A stretch of 64,000 nt of DNA from Rhizomys pruinosus (taxonomy: Eukaryota > Chordata > Mammalia > Rodentia > Spalacidae), in NCBI GenBank assembly GCA_009823505.1, contig VZQC01005680.1, forward strand, positions 5,730,090 through 5,794,089. Reading direction: 5' to 3'. The translations under genes were made by a program, and so were the position numbers. Under the pieces are notes generated by a model. It saw only the letters and a program-made list of their open reading frames with translations, was not told the origin of the DNA and made no database searches. Shown here piece after piece: positions 1 through 11,073 of this stretch (position 1 is the first letter of the stretch; every line of letters starts with the position of its first letter).

Positions 1-232
1 GATAGGACACATATGTTTGGATGATTGTTAATCCCAGAATTACATTTTTCCCCCCTGTTAAATATGACAGGGTCTTACTGTGGCTTAATAACATCCCTAA
101 CCTGTGAGGATGTAAGCTTGTGGCATCAGCCATGGGTTATTCAAGATGTTTCTCAGCCATCTTTACTTCTTCACTTGTGAAGTCTCTGTTCAGCTCTTTA
201 CTCTGTCTTTAGAGTGAGTCATTTGTTTTCTT
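1..232 (-). mobile_element. Inverted 5' part of an L1 3'-region copy
   Basis: Bases 1-142 are the reverse complement of a segment of the long L1 3'UTR seen in sense at about 48,990-49,130. Bases 143-232 are antisense L1 sequence from the end of ORF2, comparable to the sense copy at 32,415-32,505. The downstream part of the same 3'UTR continues in sense from 415. An inverted upstream part joined to a sense downstream part is the known twin-priming outcome of L1 retrotransposition; applying it here is inference. Confidence 0.6.
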
Positions 233-414
233 CGTCCTTAGTGGCCTGCACCTTGGTGCGGGCGGGAATAGTTACCTGGGCAGGCATCTGCCGCCTCTGC
301 CGCAGGTAGGGGCGTGGGCGGGAACCGTCCTAGGCTCTTGGTGCTGGGGACCAGAGGGGCTGGGGCTAGTGGCCTGCAACTGGGCCGGGCGGGAGGGAGG
401 AGGGAACGGGGTGT
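233..414. other. GC-rich, CpG-containing patch of unknown origin
   Basis: About 180 bp of strikingly GC-rich DNA with several GGGCGGG-type GC boxes, between two L1 3'UTR pieces in opposite orientation. The surroundings are AT-rich. I see no coding signature and no recognised repeat. It could be filler captured at the inversion junction, part of an L1 or ERV promoter, or a promoter remnant. A minus-strand open frame across it is short and proline-rich, and probably chance. Confidence 0.4.
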
Positions 415-1012
415 GTCTATGCCAAAGTAACCTACCATAACTATTAGTGCTGCTTAAATACCTATATATCTAATTGCTTGTGCTTCATTAGTAGGATTGA
501 AAGGTTACTCCTGGACAAACTGTCAGCCCATGAAAGGAAACAGCCAGAATTGACCAGAGTCCAAGTCAACAGCTCCAGAGAGAGTGGACTGTTTTACTTC
601 TCATCCACCTGTGCCCCTTTTCTAAGCCTAGGGAACAACCTGCGGAAGAGGGGCCGTGGTAGAATGTAAAGGCTCTGATTGGGGTGAATGGTGAAACTAC
701 AGCGATGTAGTCTGGACACTCATTTGATCAACTTGATTGAGCAAACAACATGTCACCCCCCACTGGATGGTGGGGCTGTGGGGGTTTGGGCACAACAGCC
801 TGTAGATTGGCTTTGCACGAAGGATGCTTGTACTCATGGATTATCACTTATAGCTAAAAAAGGAAAAAAAAAACAGAGAAAGATGCAAGACAGTTATGGC
901 AGAATATATGATCTGGGATGGGGTGGGGGTGGGGGGGAAGGGAAAGGGAAAAATGCCTGATCTGAATTGGAAAATGATGTACGAAATGCAGAAAGCATCA
1001 ATAAAAATTAAA
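415..1012 (+). mobile_element. L1 long-3'UTR segment, sense, with A-rich tail
   Basis: Matches the sense copies at 33,905-34,310 and 49,130-49,720. It contains the G-run (GGGGTGGGGG-like) near 920-940 and ends in an A-rich tail near 990-1,020. Its last ~170 bp resemble the L1 3' end at 2,130-2,480, which ties the module to L1. Short open frames here are not conserved between copies. Confidence 0.65.
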
Positions 1013-1028
1013 TTAAAAAAATATTCAA

Positions 1029-1240
1029 GGGGCTGGAGAGATGGCCTAGTGGTTCAGAGTGCCGACTGCTCTTGCAGAGGACCCTGGTTCGATCCCTAGC
1101 ACCCACATGGCAGCTGAGAACTGTCTTTGGCTCCAGTTCCAGGGGAATCTGACACCCTCTTCTGACCTCCACAGCATTGCATGACATGGATGCACAAACC
1201 TACATGCAGACAGTACATTCGTACACATAAAAAAAATAAA
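1029..1240 (+). mobile_element. B2/B3-type SINE
   Basis: tRNA-derived head beginning GGGGCTGGAGAGATGGCC, a B-box-like GGTTCGATCCC, the GCACCCACATGGC block, the CCCTCTTCTGACCTCC block and an A-rich tail. It is inserted between two L1 pieces. Confidence 0.9.
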
Positions 1241-1261
1241 ATTTTAAAAAAATTTAAAAAA

Positions 1262-2485
1262 ATCAACATTGCAAATAATTAAGGAAATGCAAATTAAAAC
1301 CACTTTAAGATTTCCTCTTACTTTGCTAAGACTGGCAAGAAAACAAAGCATATTAAGTGCTGGAGAGGTTGTGGGATAAGGGGAACACTCATCCCCTGCT
1401 GGTGGGAATGCAAACTCATACAACCCCTATGGAAAGCAGTATGGAGAACTCTTAAAAGAGTGAAAAGGAGCCTACCACCTGACCCAGTCATAGCACTCCT
1501 GGTTGTATACCCACAAGACTCATCCTATTGCAGAGATACATGCACATCTATGTTTATTGCAGTTCTCTTCACAATAATGAAGAGCTGGAAGCAACCCAAA
1601 TGTCCCTCAACTGACTACTGGATAAAGAAAATGTGGTACATCTACACAATGGAATTTTATGCAGCAGTAAAGAAAGATGACATCATGAACTTTGTAGGTA
1701 AGTTAATGCAACTGGAAGCCATTATGCTAAATCAAGTCACACAGTCCCCTAAAAACAAACAACATATGGTTTCCCTCATTTGTGGATCCTAGCACCAAAT
1801 CTCTCTTTATAAGGCAAACTGAATAATTCCTTTTTTTCACTTTCTTTTTTAGTAAATATAACACCTGATGTTACTCATCAACTTGCTATGTAATGTAGGA
1901 ATGTAAAGTAATTTTTTTTCTTTACCTGAATGCAAGTGTACTATAAAAACGTGACTCCCTGAACATGTTTTGGAATTGACCTATAGTTTATTTTCAGACA
2001 TCATAATTTTGGTACATGTGTGCCATGTATGTAGGCATATTTTGGAGGGATACAAATTGAAAGGAACAACAACAACAACAAAAAGAGACTGGGACAAAGA
2101 ACTTACTGAAACAGTAAACTTCTGCCCCAAACGGTAAACTTCTGTACCCCAAAATTCAAAAAAGACTGAGAAAAAGATGAAAGACACATACGGCAGAAGA
2201 CATGATCTCTGTGGGGAGCAAGGGAGGGGGAATGGGTCTAAACTTGATTAAGAAATCTTGTGCTAGGTGTGGTGGAGCACACCTATAATCCCAGCACTTG
2301 AAAGGCAGAGTCAGGAGGATCTCTGTGAGTTCAAGGCCAGCCTGGTCTACATAGTAAGTTCCAGGACAGCTGGGGCTACAAAAAGACCCTGTCTTAAAAA
2401 CACCATACAAACAAACAAACAAACAAAAGACATCTTGTATGAAACACAGAAAGCCTCAATAAAAACAAAGCAGACTAGAAAAAAA
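1262..2485 (+). mobile_element. L1 fragment: end of ORF2 plus short 3'UTR
   Basis: The conserved L1 block from 'gaaatgcaaattaa' through 'tgctggagaggttgtggg' and 'ctgctggtgggaatgcaaac' is present, followed by a 3'UTR ending in an A-rich tail at about 2,460-2,490. A B1 lies inside it at 2,262-2,427. The open frame at 1,460-1,792 is remnant ORF2 C-terminal sequence, not a gene. Unlike other copies here, this one lacks the ~1-2 kb extended 3'UTR module. Confidence 0.85.
2262..2427 (+). mobile_element. B1 SINE
   Basis: 7SL-derived SINE: 'gtggtggagcacacctataatcccagcactt', 'gagttcaaggccagcctggtctaca' and 'gaccctgtctta', each spanning part of the copy, followed by an (AAAC)n tail. The flanking 'atcttgt' on both sides looks like a target duplication within the L1 3'UTR. 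Confidence 0.92.
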
Positions 2486-3224
2486 TGGCAAGTACTTTAA
2501 CTACTGCTTCACCTCCCAGCCCTCCCACCATCCTGCCTTAGATCTTCATGCCCTTTCCCTTCAAACCCTTTTCCTGCTTCCTATAGACCCCTCACAGCAA
2601 CGTTTCTGCTTTCATGGGTTGTAAAAGCCAGTGGAGATGTGGCACCCATCCGCTAAGCTCCCAGAAGCAATGTGACCTGACAGGATCTCACCAGGTCCTT
2701 TTAGCACTGACTTTGCAAGAAGCTTCTTCTTTTTTTTTTAGGTCCAAATGCAGAGAGAGATTTTATTTCAAGATGTCTGGTTATATATCAAGCACAGCTC
2801 ATCACTATATCCCACCCCATGTGTGTGGCCAGGGAGGTCCCATTGGCTTAGAATGCAACCCATCTTAACTAAATTTTCCCACATCTCACCCTTTTAATTT
2901 TATATTTTTTTTAAATTTTTCTGAGAGGCAGGGGAGCCCATGGGTGAGGCTAACAACACAAAGCAACATGAGTTTTGAATAGCCAGCTGCTCAAGCCTGT
3001 TTTGAGTGCTAGGCAGTGGGGGGCAGGTCAGATCTGAAACTTTATTTTCACACTAAGGCCAATTAATATCCAAAAAACCCAACCATGGAGTGAACCAACT
3101 GTCAAGCATAAGCAATGAATGTAAGTAACATTCATGTAAAACCAATTTGCAAGTATCTATGTCCAAAATTTGAACAACCCAAGGTTCCCATAGTCCAATT
3201 GGAGAAGCCTGTATGCACAAGCAT
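2486..3224. other. No recognised feature
   Basis: About 740 bp with a pyrimidine-rich start, poly-T runs near 2,730 and 2,900-2,920, and no coding or repeat signature I can name. Confidence 0.4.
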
Positions 3225-3570
3225 GTTGATCAAATAAGAGTCCAGTCTACATTCCTGAAGTTTCATGAGTCACCCCAATTTCTCTGCAGCCCTTACATTC
3301 TACCACACCTCCTCTTCTGCAATTTGTTCCCTAGGCTTTGGGAAAGGGGCACAAGTAGGTGAGAAGCAAAACAGTCTATTTTCTCTGGAGATGTCATTTT
3401 TGACTGTAGTCTGTTCAGGTTGTTTCCCTTCATGAGTTGACAGCTTATCCAGTGTACCTTTTTAATCCTACTAACAAAGCACAAGCAATTAGATGTACAG
3501 GCATTAAAACAGTACTAATTATTATGGCAAGCTAAGCTGTGAGCATAGACACAGATGTTTGGATGGTATG
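3225..3570 (-). mobile_element. L1 long-3'UTR segment, antisense
   Basis: Reverse complement of the module seen at 455-700 and 33,970-34,190. It is interrupted at 3,571 by a solo ORR1 LTR and resumes at 3,977. Confidence 0.65.
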
Positions 3571-3976
3571 TGTGCTGGATAGCTTTAGTGTCAACTTGAC
3601 ACACCTGGGTTGAGGGAGCCTCAATTGGGGAATTGGCTCCATTGGATTGGCCTGTGGCTACATCTGTGGAGTATTGTTTGGATTGTCAAGCAGTGTGGGA
3701 GGGCCCAGCCACAGTGAATGGTGCCACCCTGGGCAGGTTGTTGTGTACCGCATAAGAAGGCAGGCTGGGCATGAGCCAGGGGAGCAAGCCAGTGAACAGC
3801 ATTCCTCCATGGCTTGTGTTTCAGCTTCTGCTTCCAGGTTCCTGCCCTGAGTTCCTGCCTTGGACTCCCTGAGTGAGAACTGTGACCCAGGATATGTAAT
3901 CTGAATAAACCCTTTCCTCCCCAAGTTGGTGTTGGTCAGAGTGTTTTGTCACAGCAATGGAAGACAAACTAGGGCA
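3571..3976 (+). mobile_element. Solo ORR1-type ERVL-MaLR LTR with 5-bp TSD
   Basis: A 406-bp LTR starting TGTGCTGGATAGC and ending CA, with an AATAAA signal near 3,903 followed by the typical 'ccctttcctccccaagttgg'. GTATG occurs immediately before it (3,566-3,570) and after it (3,977-3,981). This 5-bp duplication is the size expected for ERVL/MaLR integration. It splits the antisense L1 3'UTR copy, whose halves join cleanly when the LTR is removed. Open frames inside it are chance. The ORR1 name is from memory of the family; LTR status is directly supported. Confidence 0.88.
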
Positions 3977-4268
3977 GTATGCTAATCCACAAACTGTGGT
4001 TTCTCTATAAAGGGTGACAAGTTCTTACTGTGGCTTAAAACATCTCCTAACCACTAGAGGACATAAACTTGTGGCATCAGCCATTAATTATTCCTCCAAG
4101 GAGAGAGCTAATAGCCAGTTAGGTTTGGGATATTTATAGACACATGGCTGCGACTGTTGCACACTATCTCCAGGCAGTTGAGGTGTAGCTGATACTGACA
4201 GAGGAGTCTTGCTTGACTCAAGGAGACCAATATTTTGCTTTATTGCTTTAGTGGCCTTTGGTAACACT
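3977..4268 (-). mobile_element. L1 long-3'UTR segment, antisense, continued
   Basis: Continuation of the copy interrupted by the ORR1 LTR; comparable to 41,920-42,180 in the left palindrome arm. Confidence 0.6.
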
Positions 4269-4284
4269 CTCTCTTCCTACCTCT

Positions 4285-4770
4285 CCTCTTTATAAGAAAA
4301 TGGAAAACATGATGGTAATGAAGTCATTTCCTAACTGTAAATTAGAGCCAACTGTTATAGTGGTAATTTCTTATAAAACAGGTATAACTACCTTCTTTAG
4401 TTGACTGATAGACATAGGAACTGTGAAAGGATAATTCTCTATTCAGAGCCAAATATAATAGTAAAGTCTTTATAAGCTGTGTAATTAAGCAGAATATAAT
4501 AATACAGGAGAGCTCTGATATCAGCAATGGATTATTCTGCCTAGGAGATGTTGGCTAGGGGATCCAAGCCCCCAAATTATAAAGGCCTTTTGCCTATAAG
4601 TGGGATATCTGCAAGGAGAAAGGCAGTAAGTCCCTGTTGTCGAAGACCTGGTGTAAGCATGGAAAAATGTTTTGAGAAATCACTTCCTAGTGTACAGTTG
4701 GCCTCTGAAATGCCAGAGAGCAAGAAGATTCTAAGAGGATAGTAGGAAGCAGAAATGTGGGCATGATTTT
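4285..4770 (+). mobile_element. L1 long-3'UTR segment in reversed orientation to its neighbour
   Basis: Sense relative to the module at 48,440-48,800, while the adjacent 3,977-4,268 part is antisense. Read on the minus strand, the upstream part is inverted and the downstream part is sense: a second twin-priming-like structure. Confidence 0.55.
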
Positions 4771-4928
4771 GAGAGTGGGAGAATGGCACATGGGACATCG
4801 GCCTGGGAAACGGGTGAATACGGATGGGTTTTCCTTTAGTCACGATGTTCTCAAAATTAAAGCCCTGAAGATTATCTTAAAATGGTGAAAAGGTAAAGCT
4901 ACTGACCTGTACATAATGCTTAAGAAAT

Positions 4929-5095
4929 AACAGGCCCAGGGGCTGGAGAAATGGCTCAGCAAAGAGGCCTGGTTATTCCAGATGGCTCAATTCAGTTCCT
5001 AGCACCCACAAGGTGGATAACAATTAGTTTCAGGGGATCTGACACCCTCTCCTGAGCTCTGTGGCTGCAAGCAAAACATACATAAAATAAAACTA
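4929..5095 (+). mobile_element. B2/B3-type SINE, diverged
   Basis: 'ggggctggagaaatggctca', 'cctagcacccaca' and 'ctgacaccctc' blocks, then an A-rich tail. It is followed by AT-rich low-complexity DNA (5,095-5,130). Confidence 0.8.
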
Positions 5096-5249
5096 ATTAT
5101 ATGTGTATATATTATATTTATATGTAATAAATATAAGTTTCAAATTATCAAAGAATTGGTAAAAATATTTTAAAAAGTGACCCAGATAATGCCACTTTTT
5201 TTCTGAATTACAGACTCTGAAATTTGGCAAGACAGTGCCATTATGGATT

Positions 5250-5335
5250 TATATTTTTTATTTTATTTTATATTTTATATTTTTATATATTTTTATATAT
5301 TTATAAATCCAAATTATGGATTTATATTTTTTATT
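5250..5335. repeat. AT-rich low-complexity tract
   Basis: Runs of TATTTT/TATATTT. The open frames crossing it (rich in Phe, Ile and Tyr) are a composition artefact. Confidence 0.8.
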
Positions 5336-5339
5336 TATG

Positions 5340-5526
5340 TGCTTTTAATTTCTGTGTGTTTTGCCTGCATGTATGTATGTGTATCTGCATTGTGCCCTGC
5401 CCACAGAGGCCCCCTGAAACTGGAGTTACAGATGATTGTTAGCTACCATGGGGGTGCTGGGAACTGAACTCAGGCAATCTGCAAGAGCAGCCAGTGTTAT
5501 TAACCTCTGAAACATCTCTTCAGCTC
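5340..5526 (-). mobile_element. B2/B3-type SINE, diverged
   Basis: Antisense blocks 'tttgcctgcatgtatg', 'aactggagttacagatg', 'gggtgctgggaactgaact' and 'catctcttcagctct'. Confidence 0.8.
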
Positions 5527-6112
5527 TAAAATTACTGTAATGGCTTTGGATAGTATATGTAAAAATGAGCATGGTATGAAACAAAGTAGGTGTTCTTTGA
5601 AGGGAAGCTTTCTCATTTTACTTCTTTCAAGTATTTTGCCAATTAAACCCAACAAGCAACTATACTAGAGTTACTCCTATTAGGTGTGGCAGCCCAATTT
5701 AGCAGTCCAAGGAAGACTGCATTTTTCATATGCATTATTGACTTTGTTGTTTAGTGAATATCTTTTGAGGATTTGTGGTCTTTTTTTGCTTGATTAATAG
5801 AGTACAACATAGATGGGGAGGAAAATGTATGAAGCAAACAAAAGATGGAATTTTAAACTTTAAGGAATTTTTGAAGGGAAGAGAATGGTTTGCAACTTGA
5901 GTTTTCAGGGCAAAAGCAAAACGCACTCCCAACACATCATGTTCAACCACCTCTTCTCACTGTGCCAGTTATAGAGATGAGAGATGCTGAAAAGCAGAGA
6001 GAGGACATTTGTTCCAAGTGGCCATGGCAGGAAGAAGAGCAGATAAAGAGACCAGGATCCCATCCTTCTAAGTCATCCTGGAGAAGTTATACAAGTTTGG
6101 GTTTAAACAGAA
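5527..6112. other. No recognised feature
   Basis: About 590 bp without repeat signature; an open frame at 5,890-6,144 (84 aa) resembles nothing I know and runs into a SINE. Confidence 0.4.
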
Positions 6113-6307
6113 GCCAAGGGTCAGGGAGGTGGCTCAGTGCTTAGAAGTGCTTGCTGTGAAAGTCCAATGACCTGAGTTTGATATTAAGAAACTGTTTTTG
6201 AAGGTGAGAACCAACTCCCAAAAGTTTTCCTCTCGCCCCCACAGGTGCACTGTGGCAAGTATGTGATTGCACTCACATCCACATTATACACAAGCACACA
6301 ATTCTAA

Positions 6308-6342
<35 letters not shown>

Positions 6343-6345
6343 ATG
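6113..6345 (+). mobile_element. tRNA-derived SINE (B2/B4-like) with (AAAT)n tail
   Basis: Head 'gggaggtggctcagtgctt', a body ending in an AC-rich segment, and a pure AAAT tandem tail at 6,306-6,345. More diverged than the other B2-type copies here. Confidence 0.7.
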
Positions 6346-6485
6346 GAAAAGGTATGCAGGATTAAGTAGTCTTGCTCAAGGTATGGTTCCAGCCACCACT
6401 GTTATTACAGCATTACTGTGCCACATTACAATCACACCTTAATACACAGCCCAGCTCTTAACTTCAGTTTTTAAGAGTAGACCTA

Positions 6486-6641
6486 GCCAGGCATGGTGGT
6501 GCACACATTTAATTCCAGCATTTGAGAGGCAGAAGCAGGCAGATCTCTGTGAGTTCAAGGTCAGCCTCGTCAACATCATGAGTTCCAGGACATCTGAGGT
6601 TACAGGGAGACCCTGTCTGAAAATGGCAAAAAAAAAAAAAA
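6486..6641 (+). mobile_element. B1 SINE
   Basis: 'gccaggcatggtggtgcaca', 'gagttcaaggtcagcctcg' and 'gagaccctgtctg' blocks, ending in a 14-A run. Confidence 0.92.
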
Positions 6642-8934
6642 GTATGCCTAAACTTTGATGGTACCCATGTAGGTGTCTAGATGTCTCCCAGAACTATGAT
6701 GCTGAGTCAGACCTCACCCATACTTTATTCAAAACCATTTTTCCAGCATCAATTTTGGGGAATTAAAAGCTTGGATCTGCCTTTCTCTAATCAGAAAATC
6801 TTGTCCTTACATCTCTAGCTCTGAGACATCTCAAACAATTTCAAGCATTCTTCTCAATCTTCATTGTTTTCAGTGGTGATGCGCTGCCTTTCAGCATTTT
6901 GATTTATTAATTCTCAAGCATTCATTTACTGTCTTGGATGGACCAGCAATTCAAGGTTCTGAGGGATCAAAGTCAGGTGTCCAGGTCACAAGAGCACATG
7001 GCTCAGTGAGTGTGTTTGTAGTAGCTTTTTGGTTGGAAAGTTAATCAAAAGTCATTAGTCCACATCTTGTCCATTTTATAAAAGTCATTCCTCCAGAATG
7101 GGAACGAGACAGGTGGATTGTTTAACACACTGAGCTGCAGTCCGAAGCAAGTGACCCAGTGTTCAGGAAACAGATGGCAAATGAATGTAGAGATGCCAGG
7201 CTTTCATCCTGCTTTTAGCTGCTTTGTAGGCCCAAATGAGAAGTCCATGCTTTTTGGCAAAAGTACCTGCTAAGTGTTTGTTTCCAGACCAGTTAGGATT
7301 CTAGTCATAGTCATTAAGTAAACTGATGAGCAACGGCACTGACCTGCAGTCAGGAGTGGTGCAGAAATGCTCAGACTAAAGGCCGAAGGAGCACGAGGAG
7401 AGTTGCAGAGCCGCAGGCTATTTGATCCTTTTAAAAAATTCTTTGTAACTTTTATATTTCAACAGTCTGAGGTTTTACCACTTCATGTAATTTCTTTGGT
7501 AACTCTTCCTGATTTTATGAAGTTCAGCTTTTGAGATAATTAGAAGTTCTATTCTGGTTGAAGTATAGGAGTCCTGTAATTACCCACGCATTCTGCAGTA
7601 ATTATCTACACTTGTATTCCATTCCCTGTGGCCAAGCAAGCCTGCTTCAGTATGCTATGGTAAGGGATCAAAACCTCCTGGAAGGAAATGGCTATGATGA
7701 GGCTTGCCCTCTTTCTCAGTAGGGTTAGAGGAATGAAGGAAAATTTTCAAATCACTTTGCAATTGTTTTTCCTTTCAGTGCACATTTCCCAAGTACCTTT
7801 AGGTTGAGTTGGAGATTTAAGGAGCAGATAAAAATGTTATAAATGATGCATGTAGGAAAGAGATAAGAAATTTCATACTATTAGAATACCCAGGTCCTTT
7901 AAATCCTAAGGAGATCAGGCTGCAAAGCAGGGTGGGAACATACCTAGCCTGCCCAGGGGTCAAAGGTATACTGACTTCTGTTACATTCTATGGATCACAC
8001 ATTAACTCAGCCCTGCTCCCCTACCCAAATAAAGAGTAGGAGTGACCCCTGTCACATAGCCCAGGCCATGTGTGCCTCACTGGCCCCCTACTGTCACATG
8101 TCATAAGCTTGCCTCCTCACAAACCAGGACCTCGTTGTACCTCAGTAACCTTTAAGAGTAGAGCCCACCTTTGCTTGTTGGGGCTAAAGTGTCTTCAGAT
8201 CCATGCTGTTCTGCCTGGTGTGACATTGATATATCTTCTGTTGAGGGAAAATCATGAGATTAAAGCCTAAGTTAGGTGAGGAGAGGGAGTTTATTTCACA
8301 ATAGTGGCTATCCCACTAGTGTGCGCCGAACCCCAGTGATGATTCCATAGTGGAGACAGCAACCTGAGTCTCTCAGACACTTTATACTCTGGAGACAAAT
8401 GCAAACAAAAGGCACGCAACACACAGTGGTAAAACAGGTAACTGGCAAACACAAAGACCACTGGAATGTGACACCCTGGTTAACAGATAACAAATATGAC
8501 ATCCTGGCCTGGTTTACAGACAGACTTTCTGGGGAAACAAAGGCTGCTGTCTGGGGTGACCACAAGAGGCAGAGAGGAAGGCTCCAGTCTCCTTCATTAC
8601 CCTAACATAGCAAGATGTTTTAGTAACCAGGACTGTTTCGCCATATCCATTATACTCTTACCTGAAGGAATTTGATTCGATGCTTTCCTTGACTCTCCTC
8701 TTCCTTCCATATCCCAAATCTAACAGTTGGTGCCAAAAATCTAGGCTAGTGGGACATCTTAAATGAAATGCTATGTGGATGTCTTTTGTAGCCTTGTCCC
8801 TGTACTCCCTGCATCCATTTCTAAGATATTTGTTCTTCAGCTGGGAACTTGGGGGGCAAACTGAGAAGGATTTCCCAACCGGGAGTTCCCTACCCTTGAT
8901 ATTGATTGTGAGCCTCCTGTCTGACACCAGGTGT
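6642..8934. other. No recognised feature (about 2.3 kb)
   Basis: Single-copy-looking DNA as far as I can see. There is no SINE, no L1 block and no open frame above 90 codons, and I could not recognise any exon. Old decayed repeats may be hidden here. Confidence 0.4.
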
Positions 8935-9364
8935 TCTACTTAGTCCTGATAAAATACTCTGTCCAAAGCAATGTAGGAGAGAAAGAGTTTACCTTGGCAC
9001 AAGGTTCCAAGGTACAGTCCATCATGAGAGGAAAGTTGGGGCAACAGGCACCTGAAACAACTGATCACATTGTACCTGTAATCAGGAAGAAGACAGTGAT
9101 GGATACTTGAGCTCAGCTTTCTCCTCCATCATTAGGACCTCCTGTCCTCCATCATTAGGTCCTCCTGTCCTCCATCATTAGGACCTCCTGTCCTCCATCT
9201 CCTTTGAAAAAGACCAGGCACCAAGCCCAGGAACTGGTGTTGCCCACTTTCAGAGTGTCTTTCCACCTCAGTTAAATTAATCAAGATAATCCCTCATAGG
9301 TGTACCCTGATAATTGTATCGTGATTTTAGATACTGTCAGCTTGATAATACGAGCCATCACATC
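8935..9364 (-). mobile_element. Decayed MaLR-type LTR, antisense, split by minisatellite
   Basis: Antisense hallmarks of MT/MLT-like LTRs: 'gtacagtccatcatgag', a 'gctcagctttctcc' block, a 'cacctcagttaaattaatcaagat' block and 'cttgataatacgagccatcaca'. A short minisatellite block sits inside it at about 9,117-9,200, and a longer block abuts its end. Subfamily not determined. Confidence 0.6.
9117..9200. repeat. 23-bp minisatellite, first block (~3.5 units)
   Basis: Units of the form CATTAGGACCTCCTGTCCTC repeat with a 23-bp period inside the MaLR LTR. The same unit makes the larger array at 9,365-9,745. Confidence 0.85.
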
Positions 9365-9745
9365 AGGATTTCTTGTCCTCTTCCATCATTAGCACTTCCT
9401 GTCTTTTATCATTAGGAACACCTTTCCACCATCATTAGAACCTCCTGTCATCCAACATTAGAACTTCCTGTACTTCATCATTAGCACTTCCTGTCCTCCA
9501 TCATTAGGACCTCCTGTCCTCCATCATTAGGTCCTCCTGTCCTCCATCATTAGGACCTCCTGTCCTCCGTCATTAACACTTCCTGTCCTCCATCATTAGG
9601 ACTTCCTGTCCTCCATCATTAGGACCTCCTGTCCTCCATCATTAGGACCTCCTGTCCTCATCATTAGAACCTTCTGTCCTCCATCATTAGGACTTCCTGT
9701 CAATCATTATTAGGACTTCAGTAAGGCTTCCTATACTTCATTAAA
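9365..9745. repeat. 23-bp minisatellite, main block (~16 degenerate units)
   Basis: About 380 bp of tandem, variably decayed 23-bp units containing CTCCATCATTAGGACCTCCT. Variants read 'aacacttcctg', 'gtcctcctg' and 'gaacctcctg'. The core is homogeneous and the edges are more decayed, as expected when turnover is concentrated centrally. Confidence 0.9.
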
Positions 9746-10490
9746 TGGAGGTATTTTCCTCCATTGCTGGACTTTTTGCTTTGTCCAATGTGGAAATTTT
9801 GGCATCTCCCTGGCTGTCCACCAGGACTTCTGTCCTTCCCACTGACCATAAACCAAAACCCCCAGTACTACCTAGTATGTCAGGTTTCCTTAGAGGTTTC
9901 CTGAGAACTGCTGATTCTTGGGACACTAAGAATTTTGTTTCAGTCTCCACTGTGGCTTTGACCACTTTTAAAAGGGAACTGGAATGTCACAAAGCTGTTT
10001 GTCTCCTTCTCTTCTTTTTCTAGGTCCACCCAAACTCCCTATTTAAAGATCCTCCTTTGGATTGTCTTGTCACATTGCCAAATGGTCTTAAATCCCTTAA
10101 ATGGAGGTCTTCTTTGAGTCCTGGCCTACAGGCTTTTCACCCTGCCTCAGTGGTAAAGGGCTTTTATTCCTTCTGGAAACTGCTCCCTCCGAAAGAACTT
10201 CCTTTGATGCTCTTCTCATTCTCTTGTATTCTGGTCTGGCACTTAGCATCTGTGGCCACTTTTCACAGTGAGAGGGAGCAAGGTATGTAGATTACAGTGT
10301 GAATGCCTGTAGTTTTTCTTTACTTCCAGCCTTCCTGACCTGAGAGACCTGCAAAGAGCCATTGTGAAGAAAGTTCCTGACAAGATATCTCACCTTTGCT
10401 GAAGGGTGATTAACTGATTTGGATTAGAATTTAAAAGATTGTGGAGAGATTGAAATGTTGCTGGTCCAGGGTGTTATTAAAATTTATTTT
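9746..10490. other. Unclassified sequence with two short open frames
   Basis: Plus-strand open frames at 9,745-10,023 (92 aa) and 10,057-10,290 (77 aa) lie close together but in different frames. I recognise no domain in either. They could be decayed retroviral or exon-derived DNA, but nothing in the sequence decides that. Confidence 0.3.
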
Positions 10491-10496
10491 TTATGG

Positions 10497-10664
10497 GTGC
10501 TGGAGAGATAGTTTAGTATTTAAGAGAACTGCCTCCTCTTGCAGAAGACACAAGTTCAATTCCCAGCACCCACATGGCAGCTAACAACAGTCCAGCTCAG
10601 GGGAATTTGACACCCTCTTCTGACCTCTGCAGGCACTGAATGACAGGAGTAAACTTACATACAG
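10497..10664 (+). mobile_element. B2/B3-type SINE, 3' truncated
   Basis: 'gggtgctggagagatagttt', 'agttcaattcccagcacccaca' and 'tgacaccctcttctgacctc' blocks. It passes directly into the ORR1 LTR fragment without an A-rich tail, so one of the two was truncated at the junction. Confidence 0.85.
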
Positions 10665-10989
10665 GCAGGCCATGTCTGTGGGGCATTTTCTTCATTGTTG
10701 AGTGATATGGGAGGGCCAAGTCCACTGTGGGCGGTGCCACCTCTGGGCAGATTGTTCTGTATTGTATAAGAAAGCAAGCTGAGCATGGGCCAGGGGAGCA
10801 AGCCAGTAAGCAGCATTTCTCCATGGCCTGTGTTTCAGCTCCTGCCTCCAGGTTCCTGTCCTGAGTTCCTACCTTGGCTTCCCTCAGTGATGAACTGTGA
10901 CCTGGAAGTTGTAAGATAAAATAAGCCCTTTACTCCCCAAGTTGGTTTTGGTCAGTGTTTTTATCCCAGCAATAGAAAGTAACTATGAC
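10665..10989 (+). mobile_element. ORR1-type LTR, 5' truncated
   Basis: Matches the LTR at 3,660-3,976 from the 'gggagggccaa' block through 'gcctccaggttcctgtcctg' and a mutated polyadenylation region (AATAAG) near 10,920. The first ~90 bp of the LTR are missing. Confidence 0.8.
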
Positions 10990-11073
10990 CGAGGCACATG
11001 GCATCAGTTTCCCACTTTGCTGTAACTGTCTCATCTGACGATTACAACAATATATTTGAAAGGTGTTTGATTT

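Noticed and set aside
9365..9745. Repeats with regular spacing, CRISPR-like at first sight
   Set aside because: Direct 23-bp tandem units without unique spacers, in a vertebrate LTR context: a minisatellite.
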